64,000 nt of DNA from assembly GCF_013350005.1 (NCBI RefSeq), contig NZ_JABVWW010000002.1, positions 124,001 through 188,000 on the forward strand, in the 5' to 3' direction. The position numbers and the translations under genes are program-made. The DNA is from Methylocystis silviterrae (GTDB lineage Bacteria; Pseudomonadota; Alphaproteobacteria; Rhizobiales; Beijerinckiaceae). Shown in pieces: positions 8,219 through 19,400 of this stretch. The notes beneath the pieces are model-generated. The model worked only from the letters and a program-made list of their open reading frames with translations. It made no database searches and had not been told where the DNA came from. The first letter of the stretch is position 1; each line of letters begins with the position of its first letter.

Positions 8219-10528
8219 TCACTCGATCACAACCTTCACCGTGCGCGACGCGACCGGGGCGAGCGCCAGCCGCGCCTGAATGCGATGTCGGCCGGGCGTC
8301 ATCGGCCAGAACACCGTCTCGTTCGCCTGCGCCGTGGCGAAAGGCTCGCCGTCGATCGTCCAGACGATCTGCGCATCTGCGCCTGTTGGCGCGAGCTTCA
8401 ATGCGAGTCGGTTGAAGCGCTCCGGCTGCTCCGGGTTTCGCCAGATATGCGTGTTGTGCTCCGGCGTCGCGATCACGAGCGGCGTGGCGACTGTCGCCTG
8501 AGAGTCCGGCGCGGACGCCATGCTCTCGCCTTGAGCAGGACTCCTCTCATAGGTCTCGGCCTCTCGCCGTTCCGCCGGCTTCACCCATTCGCGCAACGTC
8601 TGCGCGCAGTCGGCGCCGCCGTCGGCGCGACAGAGATCGATGGCGATGCGTCCCGGCGGCGGCGCAAAAACTTCCGGCGCGATGTCTCCGGGCTTGGCGT
8701 CATGCAGCTTCGCCAGCACGGCGTGGGCGATCCGCGCCGCCGATGAAACGCCCGTCATCGAACGCATTGGGCCAGCATCGCCGCGCCCGAGCCACACGCC
8801 GACGATGAATTTATGCGAAAAGGCGATCGTCCAGGCGTCGCGATAGGCTTGCGACGTGCCGGTCTTCACGGCGACCGCGAACGGATATTCGAGCGCCCCG
8901 TAGCGTGGAAAAGAGGGAAGCCGCGCCTGCGGGTCGGAGAGCATCGAGGCGATCAGCCGCGCGCTGTCGACTGACAATACGCGCCGCGCCGGACGTCGCG
9001 CGTCGTCGCGGGTGAACGCAAGTTCGCGCATGATCCCGTCGTCGGCGAGCGCGGCATAGGCGCGCATCACGTCTTCAAGCCGCGCCGGCAAGGCGCCGAT
9101 CGCCATCGAAATTCCGAAACTCTCCGCCGGCGTTTCGAGATCGTGCAGGCCGAGGTCGCGAAGGAAGTTGAAATTCGCCTCAAGCCCGACGCGCCGCAGC
9201 AGATTTGTCGCCGGCACGTTGCGCGAATTGGCGAGCGCCTGACGCGGCGTCAGCGGTCCAAGATAGAGCCCGTCGGCGTTCGATACGCCCGAGGCGCCTT
9301 CGGGAATGTCGTTTAAGAGGTCTGTGGTCTTGAGAACGCCGCGCTCGAACGCCAGCGCATAGATAAAGGGTTTTAGCGTCGAGCCGGGCGAACGCCGCAC
9401 GCGAGTGAAATCGAATGCGCCTGCCTGCGGATCATTATAATCCGATGAGCCGACGTCGGCGATGACGGCGTTGGTTCCTCGCTCAATGACCATCACCGCG
9501 ACCTGCCGTGCGCCGCGGCGGCGGAAGTTCGAAAGATAGCGGCGGGCGAGCCGCAGCACGTCCTGTTCGACCGCCAAATCGATCGTCGCATTGATGCGTC
9601 GGTCGCCCTCCGCGGCGGGCCGCGCCAAGCCCTCGCGCGCGAGCGTTTCATAGCGCAGCGCCAGATGCAGCGTCTCGGGACGACGCTTGGCGTCGAGCGG
9701 CCGCATATGATCGAGCTCGGCGCGCGCCAGCGCCGCCTGCGCGGCGTCGAGCGCGCCTTCCTTTTCGAGCCGGGCGATCGCATGCCGCGCGCGCGCCGTC
9801 GCCAGTGTCAGACCGCTCTCGCGAGAGATGTTCATCCGGCCCGGCGATTGCGGAATGGCGGCGAGCAGCGCCGCCTGCGCCCAGGAGAGGTCTTCGACAG
9901 GCTTGTCGAAATAAAAGCGCGCGGCATGGGCGACGCCATGGCCGTTCAATCCGTAAGGGGCGAGGCGCAGATAATGCGCCAGCGTCGCCTCATGTCCATT
10001 GCGCGCGACGATGGCGAGCGCCGTCGCCGCCTGCATCAGCTTTTCGGCGAATGAGCGCGGCCGCTCGCCTTGCATGCGCGCGACCTGCATCGCGATCGTC
10101 GAGGCGCCTTCGCGTCTGCCGCGCGTCGTCAGATTGCGCCATGCGGCGCGCAGCAGCGCGCGGACGTCAACGCCGGGATGATCATAAAAGCGGCGGTCTT
10201 CGAGAGCGAGCGTCGCGCGCGCCATGCGCTGCGGAATTGAGGCGAGCGGCCAATAGCCGTAATCGACGCGCGGGGTTTTGGTCGCAGGATCGCGCGTCTT
10301 CTCGCCGATCTGCGTGAGAAAGGCGCCGTTGCGATCGTAGACGATGGCGCTGGCGCGCGGAGAAATAAGCGCGGCGCGCGACAGCGCCTCATGCGAGAGC
10401 CAGGCGGCTCCTGCGATGAACGCTGCAGTGAGAGCGAGAAAAATTCCGCGCGCGAACCCTCTCCCGCACGCGGGAGAGGGTGGCCCCGCGAAGCGGGGTC
10501 GGGTGAGGGTGAACCAAGCGACCCTCAT
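8219..10528 (-). CDS. pbpC: Penicillin-binding protein 1C
   Basis: A bifunctional class A-type peptidoglycan synthase of 769 aa. After a membrane anchor (about 28-48) comes a GT51 transglycosylase domain with EDRRFYDHPGVD (about 107-118) and GASTIAMQVAR. The transpeptidase domain has SPGSTLKPF (SxxK, Ser about 381), NSRN (about 431) and KTGTS (about 553). The C-terminal BiPBP_C beta domain (from about 690) identifies the PBP1C class. Immediately upstream is the alpha-2-macroglobulin gene, the classic partner of PBP1C. The only usable start, ATG 10528, lies inside a palindromic repeat, so the first roughly 24 residues are repeat-derived. Confidence 0.95.
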   Translation of the reverse strand: MRVAWFTLTRPRFAGPPSPACGRGFARGIFLALTAAFIAGAAWLSHEALSRAALISPRASAIVYDRNGAFLTQIGEKTRDPATKTPRVDYGYWPLASIPQRMARATLALEDRRFYDHPGVDVRALLRAAWRNLTTRGRREGASTIAMQVARMQGERPRSFAEKLMQAATALAIVARNGHEATLAHYLRLAPYGLNGHGVAHAARFYFDKPVEDLSWAQAALLAAIPQSPGRMNISRESGLTLATARARHAIARLEKEGALDAAQAALARAELDHMRPLDAKRRPETLHLALRYETLAREGLARPAAEGDRRINATIDLAVEQDVLRLARRYLSNFRRRGARQVAVMVIERGTNAVIADVGSSDYNDPQAGAFDFTRVRRSPGSTLKPFIYALAFERGVLKTTDLLNDIPEGASGVSNADGLYLGPLTPRQALANSRNVPATNLLRRVGLEANFNFLRDLGLHDLETPAESFGISMAIGALPARLEDVMRAYAALADDGIMRELAFTRDDARRPARRVLSVDSARLIASMLSDPQARLPSFPRYGALEYPFAVAVKTGTSQAYRDAWTIAFSHKFIVGVWLGRGDAGPMRSMTGVSSAARIAHAVLAKLHDAKPGDIAPEVFAPPPGRIAIDLCRADGGADCAQTLREWVKPAERREAETYERSPAQGESMASAPDSQATVATPLVIATPEHNTHIWRNPEQPERFNRLALKLAPTGADAQIVWTIDGEPFATAQANETVFWPMTPGRHRIQARLALAPVASRTVKVVIE

Positions 10529-10572
10529 CCGTCATGCTCCGCATGACACCTTCTCCCGCGAGCGGGAGAAGG
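10456..10572. repeat. Palindromic intergenic repeat, copy A (full length)
   Basis: About 117 bp built of four hairpins in a row: CCCTCTCCCGC/GCGGGAGAGGG, CCCCGC-GAA-GCGGGG, GTCATGC-TCC-GCATGAC and CCTTCTCCCGC/GCGGGAGAAGG, joined by GGTGAGGGT and CCCTCATCC linkers. The same design recurs at 47291-47415 and in part at 41102-41142. It lies between the A2M stop and the body of pbpC and overlaps the first codons of pbpC. Confidence 0.9.
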
Positions 10573-10602
10573 GGCGCGTCGGCGCAGCGTCACCAACAGT
10601 CA

Positions 10603-13600
10603 TTACTTCCCAATCTCCACCCGCGCGCCGGCGCTCGTCGCCCGAAGACCTTTCTTGTACATCGCTTCGACAAGCGCCGGCGGCTGCGTATAGGCGCCCG
10701 CCGTTTGCGCGCGCAGGCGAAAGGCGAAGCGATAGGTTCCCTTCGGCAGCGAATCGTAGGCGTAGAACACCCGGTCGTCGCCATAAGAGACCCAGCTCGG
10801 CGGCAGCGTCGGCGCCATTGAGGGCTGCGCTTCGGCAGGCGCCGTGGCGAGATTGGGATTGAGCGGCTCGAAGCCCGCGGCGAGCGGAATCGAAATGGCG
10901 ACATGGGTGCGATCCTCGGGATTGACCACTTCCGCCGTCTCTTCGACGAGGTCGCCCTGCTTCACCTGCAAAACGCCGTCGCGAACGTCGATCTTTTCCG
11001 GCGCCTTGCCGCTTTCGATGCGCCAGCCCTGCCGCGTGATCGTAAAGCCGTCGCTCGTCGGTTGCGCCTTTGCGCCAGGCTCGACCGGCATGTAGCTGGT
11101 CTCGATCATCGCGACGAGCGGCGCGTTGGAGCCGTTGACGATCTTCAGCGGCGCGTCGCTGCTGGAAACATGGCGGACGACCGGCGTATTGGCGTCGAGC
11201 GTCAGCGCGCGATCCTGTCCGCCATCATTGAAGGTCACGCCGATCGATGCGGTGGGCCGCCGCCACCCCTCGGCCAGCGCTTCGATGGCGGCGGCGTCGG
11301 CGTTGGTCGTTCCCCAGCCGTCGCCTTCGCCAAGCCGCAGCAGCGCATCGCGTAGCGCATTGGCGCGCGGATCGCCCGAGGCGGAAAGCGCCGCGGCGCG
11401 CACCATTTCGGCGACGCTGCGCGTTTCGGAAGGCAGAATGATCGGCGAGGCGCTCTCCGCCGCCTGTCCGGCATAGACCTGCACGCCATTGCGGCTGGCG
11501 AATTTCACGCGGCTCCACATCGTATCGATCAGCGCGGCGAGCGCGCGCTGATCGACATTGGGCAGAAGCGCGGCGGCGGAGGCCATCTGCGCGACGCTGA
11601 TATTGGGCAGGAAGTCGGCGCGGCGCGAAAATTCCGCGACATAGGAATCGTCGAGCTTGCCGCCTTCCGCCAGCGCCGAAAGCGCCTCGACTCGTTCGCG
11701 CAATTCGTCGCCCGACAGCAGTCGCGGATAATCGGAGCGCAATGACAATTTGAGGATATTGGCGAGACGATCCAAAAGGGTCTTGTCGATCGGCTCTCCG
11801 GCGCGCTCCGCCCGCGCGAGGAAATCGTAAGACCAGGCGGTCAGCGAGACCGTGCCGCGCGAACGCGGCCAGAAGGCGACGAGCCCGTCGGCGTCGATCG
11901 ATTGGTCGATGATCTGCTCCGTTGATTTGACGTTGGCGGAGACGCGATCCTCGAGCCCCGCCGCCGCGAGAATTGGCCCGAAGCTCTTCAGCGCCAGCCC
12001 GCCGCGCGCGAGCGACAGCCGTTGCTCGGTGCAGCCATAGGGATATTCGACGAGCGCATTCAATCCGGCGACGAGCCTTACGAGCGAGGGGTCGGCGGCG
12101 ACGATCGCTTCGCGCGAGAAACTTCCCGGTCGCGCCTGCTCGCCAGCAGGAGCAAGCGTCTTCGTTTCGCCGGGCGCGATCTCAACCAATTCGAAGCGGC
12201 GCGTCGCCTCGCGATCCTCTTTCACCGGCAGAGCGATTTCGACCGCGTCTTTCGTGCGGTCGGCGTCGCGCTCGATGCGGAAGCCGAGCGTCGCTTCGCC
12301 GGCGAGTTGGGCCGGCGCTGCCGCGCGCAGATCGATGCGCACAGGCTTGTTCTGCGTCCATTCGATTTTGCGGCTCGTCTCGCCCGAGAGCGTCAGCGCC
12401 GGCGCCGTGATCGACGCCTTGCCGGCGCCGCCGGGTCCTTCGACGATCCGCGCGACAAGGCCGATGTCGAAGGAATCGCCTGGCCGAATGAAGCGTGGCA
12501 GCGCCGGCTGCGCGACGAGCGCCTGACGGATCAGCAATTCGCCGCCGGCCGCGCCGAAGCGATCCGGCCCGCTGACCGCCTTGGCGCGCAGCTTGAACAC
12601 GGTCAGCGTATCGGGAAGCTGCACCTTGATTTTGGCGACGCCGTCGGGGCCGATCTTCACGCTCGGCAGATAGATCGGCACGGGCGTGAAATTCTTGCGC
12701 ACGGAAATATTGTTCTCAGCGCCCCATTCCTGCAGTTCGTCGCCGTCGCCGCCGGCGATCTCTTCGAGCGGAATGACGCCAAACGCCATGTTGCGCGTGT
12801 CCCGCGCCGCCATTTTGGTTTCGCGCTCGACGATGAAGTCGGGCAACGGATCGAGCGGGCGTTCCTTTGCAAGCGACAGCACCGCCTGATCGACCATCCA
12901 GAAGGTCGCTTCGCCGGCGAGTGGCTTGCCGGCGTCGTCGGAAAGGCGTAGCGCGACCTCGATCGCGTCGCCGGGGCGCGCCTTGGCCGGATGTTCGATC
13001 TTCACATTGACGATGTTCTTGACCGGCGTCACCTCGATCCATTTCGTCGCTGCGATGGTGACAGGCTTGCCTTGGTCGAAACTCGCCGTCGGCTGCGGCG
13101 GCGCATCCTTCAGCCGTCCCCGCATGATCAGAAAATGCACGGCGAGCTTTGGCGTCTGCTCTTTTCTGACCGGCAGAGCATAGCGGCCGAAGCCATTGGC
13201 GATGTCGACGAACTCATAATCATAGACGCCGCTCGGCTGTTCGACGATGGCGAGCGCGCGCGCATTCTGGAATGGCGACTGGATAATCAGCGTCGCCGTT
13301 TCGCCCGGCGCATATTTGTCCTTGTCGGTCGTGATTGTCGCGGATTCGGCTGGCGGCCGCGCGAAAGTGACGGGCGTATCGCCGCCGACGAAGAAGTCGA
13401 CGCTCACCTGCTGACGGCGCTTGAGCCTGTCATAGGCCTCAAGCTGCACGACATAGACGCCGGCGTCGCGCGTCGCCAATTCGAGTTTCTGCGCCTCCTT
13501 GGCGCTCGTCACCTTGCGTTCGATCAGAACGTCGTCCTGCGTCTGCGTGACATATTTCGCCGCGCCCTGCGCGAAGTCGGAGGCCTGCAGCGTCGAAATC

Positions 13601-16464
13601 CAGTTGCGTTTGATGAGCCGCAGCGTCATCTCGAGACCGACAACCGCGTCGCCCTTGCCGTCAATGGCGATGAACTCCGGCGTCACGGCGCCGGGACGCT
13701 CCACATAGCGCGGCGTCTTCACGCCGAGCACGAAAGGCGGCAGCGCGATGACGTTCTGCACATTGCGCACTTCTATGCCGTCGTCGCCGGTCACCGTCGC
13801 TTCGATGGAGTAGCGGCGCGGCTGCGCCGTCGGCTCGATCGCGGTGTCGAAGGTCATGCGGGCGGCGCCGCCGGCGTCGGTACGCTGATCGCGCTCCAGC
13901 ACAGCCGTCGATTTGAACTTGCCGTCGCCGGAGAAGCGCGCGTCGGTCGAAAAGAGGAAGCCTTCGCGCCCCGGCGGCGTGAAGACATGCGGAAATTGCG
14001 CGGCCCGCCATTTGATGGGGCGCTCCGCCGCAAGTCCGCCAGCGAAATAACGGGCAAGGAGGTCGACGTCGAAGGTCCCGTCGAGCGCAACGGTCTGCGG
14101 CGCATTGAGCACGACCTCAAACGTCGGCAGTCGATAGGCTTCTTTCTTGAACGTGAACTGGCCGCAGGAAATGTCCTGAGTGGGCTCGGCCGCTTCGCTC
14201 TCTCCCTCGGCGGCTTCTTCCGTTTCGGTCTTCTGCGCTTCCGGCTTCTTCGCCTTTTTCGGCGTATCCGGCTCGAACCGCGCCGAATAGTCGCCGGTCG
14301 CCTGAGTTTGCGCGTCGAATTTGTGATAGAAGCCGCCGCTCGCGTCGAGCTTCACCGGAATGCGCCACTCCTGATTGGCGGGCCCTGTCACGACAAGCGT
14401 TCCGCCGGTCTTCGTCAGGCTCAGCGCCCCGCCGCGATAGCTGCGCACGAAGCCCTTGATGTGCGCGAATTCTTCCGGCCGATAGATCGGCCGCTCGGAG
14501 AAGAGATGGCAGAGCGTGCGCGGCTTTTCGGCGCGCGGCTGGTCAGCCTCGCTTGTCCAGGCGAGCCATTCCGACTCCGGCTTCGACCAGATTTCCCGCG
14601 AATATTCCGAGGGCGCGCTGTTGGGGTCGATGACGAGCGTATCGAGCCCCTTGTTCACGACGACGCGGCGCGCTTCGCCGGCGCCGCGCTTGTCGGGCGT
14701 CCACGAAAAGAAGCCCGAAGCGTCGGTGGTTCCGCTCGCGAGCGTGACGAATTTTTCGTCCTTGATCCCTTCGACGCGGATTTGAGCGCCGCTCAGGGGC
14801 TGCGTCGTCGACAGCGAAGTGACGGTGAAGCGCACCCGCGTCGGCTCTTCGATGGCGGACAGCGAGAGATCGGTGATCTGCACGCGCAGCCAGCGGCGCT
14901 TGTCGTCATCGACCGCGCGCAGGCCGACGAGATAGGTCCCCGGTTGGTCGCGGCCGCTGACTTTGGCGAAATCTTCTTTGAGGTCGACGCCGAATTTCGC
15001 GTCGGGGCCATTGCGGCGGATCGGCAGATCGACGAGTCGCGACACCGCGGGAGATCCGAGCGATTTGATGCGCTGCTTGATCGCCTCAGCCTCGATGTTT
15101 GCGGTCTCGCTCCACGACTTTGGCTCGTTGCCGGGCAGGGGCGGCGCGTCGGAATCGCTCGTTTCGACGCCATGCGCCGGGAAGGGAAAGAAGTCGCGCG
15201 ACAGCGGATCGATGGCGTGGATGCGGATGTCGGCGCGGTCATAGCCGCGGCCGCGCAGCGGCAGAAGCTGCGGACCGAGCCGTTCGGCGACGCCATAGCC
15301 CGCGTCCCATTGCAGCGCCGGCGCGTCGCGGGTGAAGGCGAAGCGCTGCGAGAAGGCGCTCGCCAGCGCGCGTCCTTGCGAGTCTTTCAGCGCGCCTTGC
15401 GCGATGGAGAGTTCGTAAATCTGGTCCGACAGGAATTTCGCGACCATGCGCACTCGCCTGCCGTCGGTTTCGACGGCAAGATCGTCGACGGGCGGCGTGA
15501 TGCGCAGCGCCTCGCGCGCACGCAGAATGTCGATCGTCTCGGGCGTCGCGTTGAAAGAGAGCGTAAGCTGGCGCTTGCTCGCCGGCGCATAGGGGATGGC
15601 GGCGGCTTCGCCTTCCTCGTCGCCGCTCTCCGGGGACATGAGATAGGACGCGCAACGCAACACGTTTTCGCCGCGGTCGTCGCTCCAGCCACGGCCGCAG
15701 CTCGCCTCAGTCGCCGCGAAGGGCGGCGCGGTGCGCAGCCGCAATTCATAGGTCTGGTCGTCGAGTCCGGCTTCGTCGGAAAGGCGAAGCCGCAGGATCG
15801 CGACGCGGCCGTCGGCGATCCGTTCACGGAAACGGATGACGTAGGTCTGTTCCTCGGCGCGCTCGCCCCGCTCCAGCGCGCGGATCTCATAGGCCGAAGC
15901 GCTGAGCATTTGTCCGCCCTGCGGCGAGACGCCGGGAGAGGGACGAATTTCGATCGACAGCAGCCGCGCCAGCGCGGCGACGTCGACCGGCTCGGCGAAG
16001 GTGAGGGCGATCTGCGTCAGTTCGAGCTGCGGATCGGCGCCTTCGGCGGGATTGGTGGAACGCGGCGTCGGCAGCAGCGCGACGAGTCTGGTCTCCGCCG
16101 CGCCGAGTTTCACGCTCACGCGCGACAGCGGCTTCCAGGCGTCGGCGGGACGAAATTGCAGCGCGCGCGGACCGAGCCAGCGCCATTCGCCGGCAGGCTG
16201 CGGGGTCATCGTCACATATTTTTGCGGCGTGTCTTCCGCTCCGCCGGCCTTCGGCCCCGTGTCGCTAGAGAAGAAGACCGTCACCGGATCATAAGCGCGC
16301 AAAAACCTATCCGGCGCGACGCGCGCGCCGTCGGCGCGTTGCGCGCGATCGAACACGGGCGGGGCCTCGGCGCGCAGCGGCGCCGCTGCGCCAAGAAACG
16401 CGCCAAGAAATGCGCAAAGAGAGAGAAGCAGAAGTTTTTTCATCGCCGCGCCTTTCGCAATCAT
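10603..16464 (-). CDS. Bacterial alpha-2-macroglobulin family protein (thioester type)
   Basis: A 1,953-aa secreted protein with a cleavable-type signal peptide (KKLLLLSLCAFLGAFLGAAA then LRAEA). It has the serial macroglobulin beta-domains of bacterial A2Ms and keeps the reactive CxEQ motif (YPYGCTEQRLSLA, about residue 1470), expected to form an internal thioester that traps proteases. An acidic Lys/Glu-rich insertion lies near residues 730-765. The ATG at 16464 overlaps the stop of the upstream giant gene as ATGA. ATG 16443 is an alternative start. pbpC follows 74 bp downstream, the usual periplasmic A2M/PBP1C defence pairing. No lipobox Cys follows the signal peptide, so it should be soluble or otherwise held. 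Confidence 0.93.
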   Translation of the reverse strand: MIAKGAAMKKLLLLSLCAFLGAFLGAAAPLRAEAPPVFDRAQRADGARVAPDRFLRAYDPVTVFFSSDTGPKAGGAEDTPQKYVTMTPQPAGEWRWLGPRALQFRPADAWKPLSRVSVKLGAAETRLVALLPTPRSTNPAEGADPQLELTQIALTFAEPVDVAALARLLSIEIRPSPGVSPQGGQMLSASAYEIRALERGERAEEQTYVIRFRERIADGRVAILRLRLSDEAGLDDQTYELRLRTAPPFAATEASCGRGWSDDRGENVLRCASYLMSPESGDEEGEAAAIPYAPASKRQLTLSFNATPETIDILRAREALRITPPVDDLAVETDGRRVRMVAKFLSDQIYELSIAQGALKDSQGRALASAFSQRFAFTRDAPALQWDAGYGVAERLGPQLLPLRGRGYDRADIRIHAIDPLSRDFFPFPAHGVETSDSDAPPLPGNEPKSWSETANIEAEAIKQRIKSLGSPAVSRLVDLPIRRNGPDAKFGVDLKEDFAKVSGRDQPGTYLVGLRAVDDDKRRWLRVQITDLSLSAIEEPTRVRFTVTSLSTTQPLSGAQIRVEGIKDEKFVTLASGTTDASGFFSWTPDKRGAGEARRVVVNKGLDTLVIDPNSAPSEYSREIWSKPESEWLAWTSEADQPRAEKPRTLCHLFSERPIYRPEEFAHIKGFVRSYRGGALSLTKTGGTLVVTGPANQEWRIPVKLDASGGFYHKFDAQTQATGDYSARFEPDTPKKAKKPEAQKTETEEAAEGESEAAEPTQDISCGQFTFKKEAYRLPTFEVVLNAPQTVALDGTFDVDLLARYFAGGLAAERPIKWRAAQFPHVFTPPGREGFLFSTDARFSGDGKFKSTAVLERDQRTDAGGAARMTFDTAIEPTAQPRRYSIEATVTGDDGIEVRNVQNVIALPPFVLGVKTPRYVERPGAVTPEFIAIDGKGDAVVGLEMTLRLIKRNWISTLQASDFAQGAAKYVTQTQDDVLIERKVTSAKEAQKLELATRDAGVYVVQLEAYDRLKRRQQVSVDFFVGGDTPVTFARPPAESATITTDKDKYAPGETATLIIQSPFQNARALAIVEQPSGVYDYEFVDIANGFGRYALPVRKEQTPKLAVHFLIMRGRLKDAPPQPTASFDQGKPVTIAATKWIEVTPVKNIVNVKIEHPAKARPGDAIEVALRLSDDAGKPLAGEATFWMVDQAVLSLAKERPLDPLPDFIVERETKMAARDTRNMAFGVIPLEEIAGGDGDELQEWGAENNISVRKNFTPVPIYLPSVKIGPDGVAKIKVQLPDTLTVFKLRAKAVSGPDRFGAAGGELLIRQALVAQPALPRFIRPGDSFDIGLVARIVEGPGGAGKASITAPALTLSGETSRKIEWTQNKPVRIDLRAAAPAQLAGEATLGFRIERDADRTKDAVEIALPVKEDREATRRFELVEIAPGETKTLAPAGEQARPGSFSREAIVAADPSLVRLVAGLNALVEYPYGCTEQRLSLARGGLALKSFGPILAAAGLEDRVSANVKSTEQIIDQSIDADGLVAFWPRSRGTVSLTAWSYDFLARAERAGEPIDKTLLDRLANILKLSLRSDYPRLLSGDELRERVEALSALAEGGKLDDSYVAEFSRRADFLPNISVAQMASAAALLPNVDQRALAALIDTMWSRVKFASRNGVQVYAGQAAESASPIILPSETRSVAEMVRAAALSASGDPRANALRDALLRLGEGDGWGTTNADAAAIEALAEGWRRPTASIGVTFNDGGQDRALTLDANTPVVRHVSSSDAPLKIVNGSNAPLVAMIETSYMPVEPGAKAQPTSDGFTITRQGWRIESGKAPEKIDVRDGVLQVKQGDLVEETAEVVNPEDRTHVAISIPLAAGFEPLNPNLATAPAEAQPSMAPTLPPSWVSYGDDRVFYAYDSLPKGTYRFAFRLRAQTAGAYTQPPALVEAMYKKGLRATSAGARVEIGK

Positions 16465-19400
16465 TGCGCCTTGCTTTTCTTCATGCCGGCCTTGTCGAGC
16501 AGCTCGGCGACGATCTCCGCCGGCGGCGCGTTCACAGGCGGCGACAGCCCGACGATCGCGACGCGGACCGTCGTCGCCGGCGCGTCGGCGGGCGTTCGCG
16601 CCTCGATAAAATAGCGGCCGGGCGAAAGCGTCATCGTCTGCGCGACGCCTTCACCGAGCGTCTTGCCTTGCGCATCCATCAGCCGCGCACTGATGCGGTC
16701 GGGTTCCGCGCGCAGGCCGAGGCCGATGTTGCGCGCGTCCTTCACCTCGAAGCTGAAGAGCGCGCTTGCGCCGGGCGAAACCGCCACCGCGTCATTCACG
16801 CCTTCATGCGCCTCAGTAACGGGCTGCGTCGAAATATCGAGCATGCCGGACAGCGCGCCGTCATAAGGCGCGTAAATGTCGAGCGTCGCTTCGCCCGGCG
16901 TCATGTAGCGATGAAGATCGACGCCATTGGCGAAAGCGAGCGTCTCCCGCCTGCCATTTTGCGTGAAACCGACGATCGCCGGCGCGCCGCCCGTCGCTCT
17001 CAACAGCGCGGGCTTATCGCTCTTGATCGAAAAGCGCATCGCCGCGCCCTCCAGCGCGGCGCGCTGCGGTAGATTGAGCGCGCGCGCCGTGGCCGCAGGC
17101 CAGGGCGAAACGCCGGCGCGCTCGATCCATAAGGCGACAAGCCCGGGTCCATGTTTGATGATCGCTTCGCCCGCGCCGTCCAGCGCAATGTTCTCGCCGC
17201 GCGTGATCCGGCCGCTGTTCGCAATGACGGTCGCCTGCGCGCCGCTGACGATCAGCCTGTCATTCTTCTGCGCGTCGAGCGGCTGCGAAATCTGTCCGGC
17301 CGCGGGGAAGAACCGCGTGAATGCGCGCGTTGCGTCGAGCCGTCTGTTCTCGCCAGTCTCGCGCGCGATGCGCGCCGGCAGCGGCGCTTGCGTCAGATTG
17401 ACGAGAAGCACGCGCGATTTGACGCCGTGCAGAATGCGCGACGTGGCGGCGCCATCGCTAAAGACGACGCGCGGCTGCGCAAAAGCGGCGAGCCCTCCGG
17501 CGAGGTCGAGCGCGAGCGGCCCTGCGGCGTCATCCATGTCGACAGGCTGCGCGCTCATCGGCGCGATGATCCCCGAAAACAGCGCGCCGCCTTTCACCGC
17601 CGGCAGTGTCTCGACGTCGATCGCGCTCAGCGCGACGCGCATCGCCGCGCTTCCTTCACCGTTCCAGAGCGCAAGCGGCGTATCGCCAGCGAGCGCCAGC
17701 GCCGCGCCCTTTGCCACGCCGACGCCGTGTCCGCCGTCGAGCGCCGGCTGCGCGAAGGCGGACCGGGCGAGCCACAGCCGCAACTTGCCGGCGGCTGGCG
17801 CGAGCGGAACGAGATGAGCGCGCTCGCCTTCGCCGATGTCGAGCGAAATCTCGGCGCCCTTCCAGTCGAAAGCGGCGACCCCGGCCCGGGAGGCGCAGTC
17901 GCCGCGCCCCATCAGCCACAGTTCCTGCGCTTGCGGCGCGAGCGGTCCGGAGCGCGCCGCGCGCAATAATGTCCCCGCCATCGAGCCGGCGGCGATATTC
18001 TCTTGCGTCGCCAGCGTCACGAGGGCCGCGTCGGGTGTTGCAACCTTGGCGACGCAGACTCCTGCGACGCCGTCGACCGGATCAAGGGCGACTTCGCCAA
18101 GCCTGCGCGCGCGCCGTTCGACCGCGCGGGCGGCGAGCGTGATCGGCGTGTCTTCACCGCCGATCGCCCAGACCACCGCGCGCAGTTCGCCGTCGTTGGC
18201 CGCTGGCCATGCCGCGACGGGCGAGCGTCCGCGCTCGACGCCGATCGCGCGCCATTGGCCGTTGGGCTCGCGCCGCTCGATTGAGATGGCGACGTCGCCT
18301 TCGGAGCGCGCCGCGATCAGCGCGAGACTCCCGGCGGGCGCCGGCGCGAGGGAAAGAACATGCGCGCCGGCGCCGTTCAGCGTCTTCTCGCCCGAGAACG
18401 TCAGCGCGCCGTCATTCTTCTCAACGGGCAGCGCCAGGCGAAGCTCGACGCCGCTGAGAGGCGCGTCCTCGCTTTCCGCGGCTTCTCCTTCATTGGAAAC
18501 GTCTTCGGTTTCCTCGCTGGGCGCTTCTTCAACCTCCGCAGGGGCGCGCGGCTCAGCGCCAAGCTTTTCGAGTTCCAGCCGGTAATTTCCCGCTGGCAGG
18601 CGTCGCGACAACGCGACGTTCCAATCATCGGCGCGCGGCTGCAGGCGCTCGATCACATCGCCCCCGCCGTCTTTCAGCACGCCGATCGTTTCGATGTCCC
18701 CGAAGCTCGAAAGGTCGACGACGCTGTCCTTCGCCAGCGAAAAATCGACGCGAGTCGGAGGTTCGACGACGCGCCGCGCATCGGGCTGCAACTCTTTCGA
18801 GTCGAGCGAAACTTCGTAGTCGAGACGGTCGTCATGGGCGAGGCTTCGCGCCTCGATCCGATATTCGCCGGCGGTCAGTTTCGACTTGAACGGCCTGCCC
18901 GCAGCGACTTTGCCGACGCTGTCCTTCTCGCCTTTGAAGATTTCGCCAATCATGCCTTCGCCGATCGAAAGATCGATCTTTGCGTCGCCATAGAGCGCGA
19001 AGCGCCAGACATCGGGCGTGCGCGGCGCATCGCGCGCCTGCGGTTCGCGCCATTGCAGCCTCTGCGCTTTGCCGAAGGGCAGGGGATGCGGACCATGCCC
19101 TTCCAGCGCCTTCGCGGCGACGACTGGCGTCAGTCGGGCCGCCATGCGCGCTTCGACGTCTCTCGGCAGGACGACCAGCCGATAGACGCCTTTCTCGAAC
19201 CGCCGCGTGACTCGCTGCATTTCGCCCGGCGCCGCGAGCGGCCAGCCGTCGGCGTCCTCCAATCTCGCGCGCCATTTCTGCTTCAGGCCGAGAAGTTCGA
19301 TACGATATTCGCCGTAGCGGGTGATCTCGATCGGCACGATCGCGCCCTTGCCGGAATCGAGCGTCGCCCGCGCGATTCCCGCATCGACAAGTTTCGCCGT

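Noticed and set aside
12991-16614. A 1,207-codon open frame on the plus strand opposite the A2M gene
   Set aside because: Arg/Asp-rich composition without domains; typical antisense shadow in GC-rich DNA. The minus strand has signal peptide, thioester motif and family domains.
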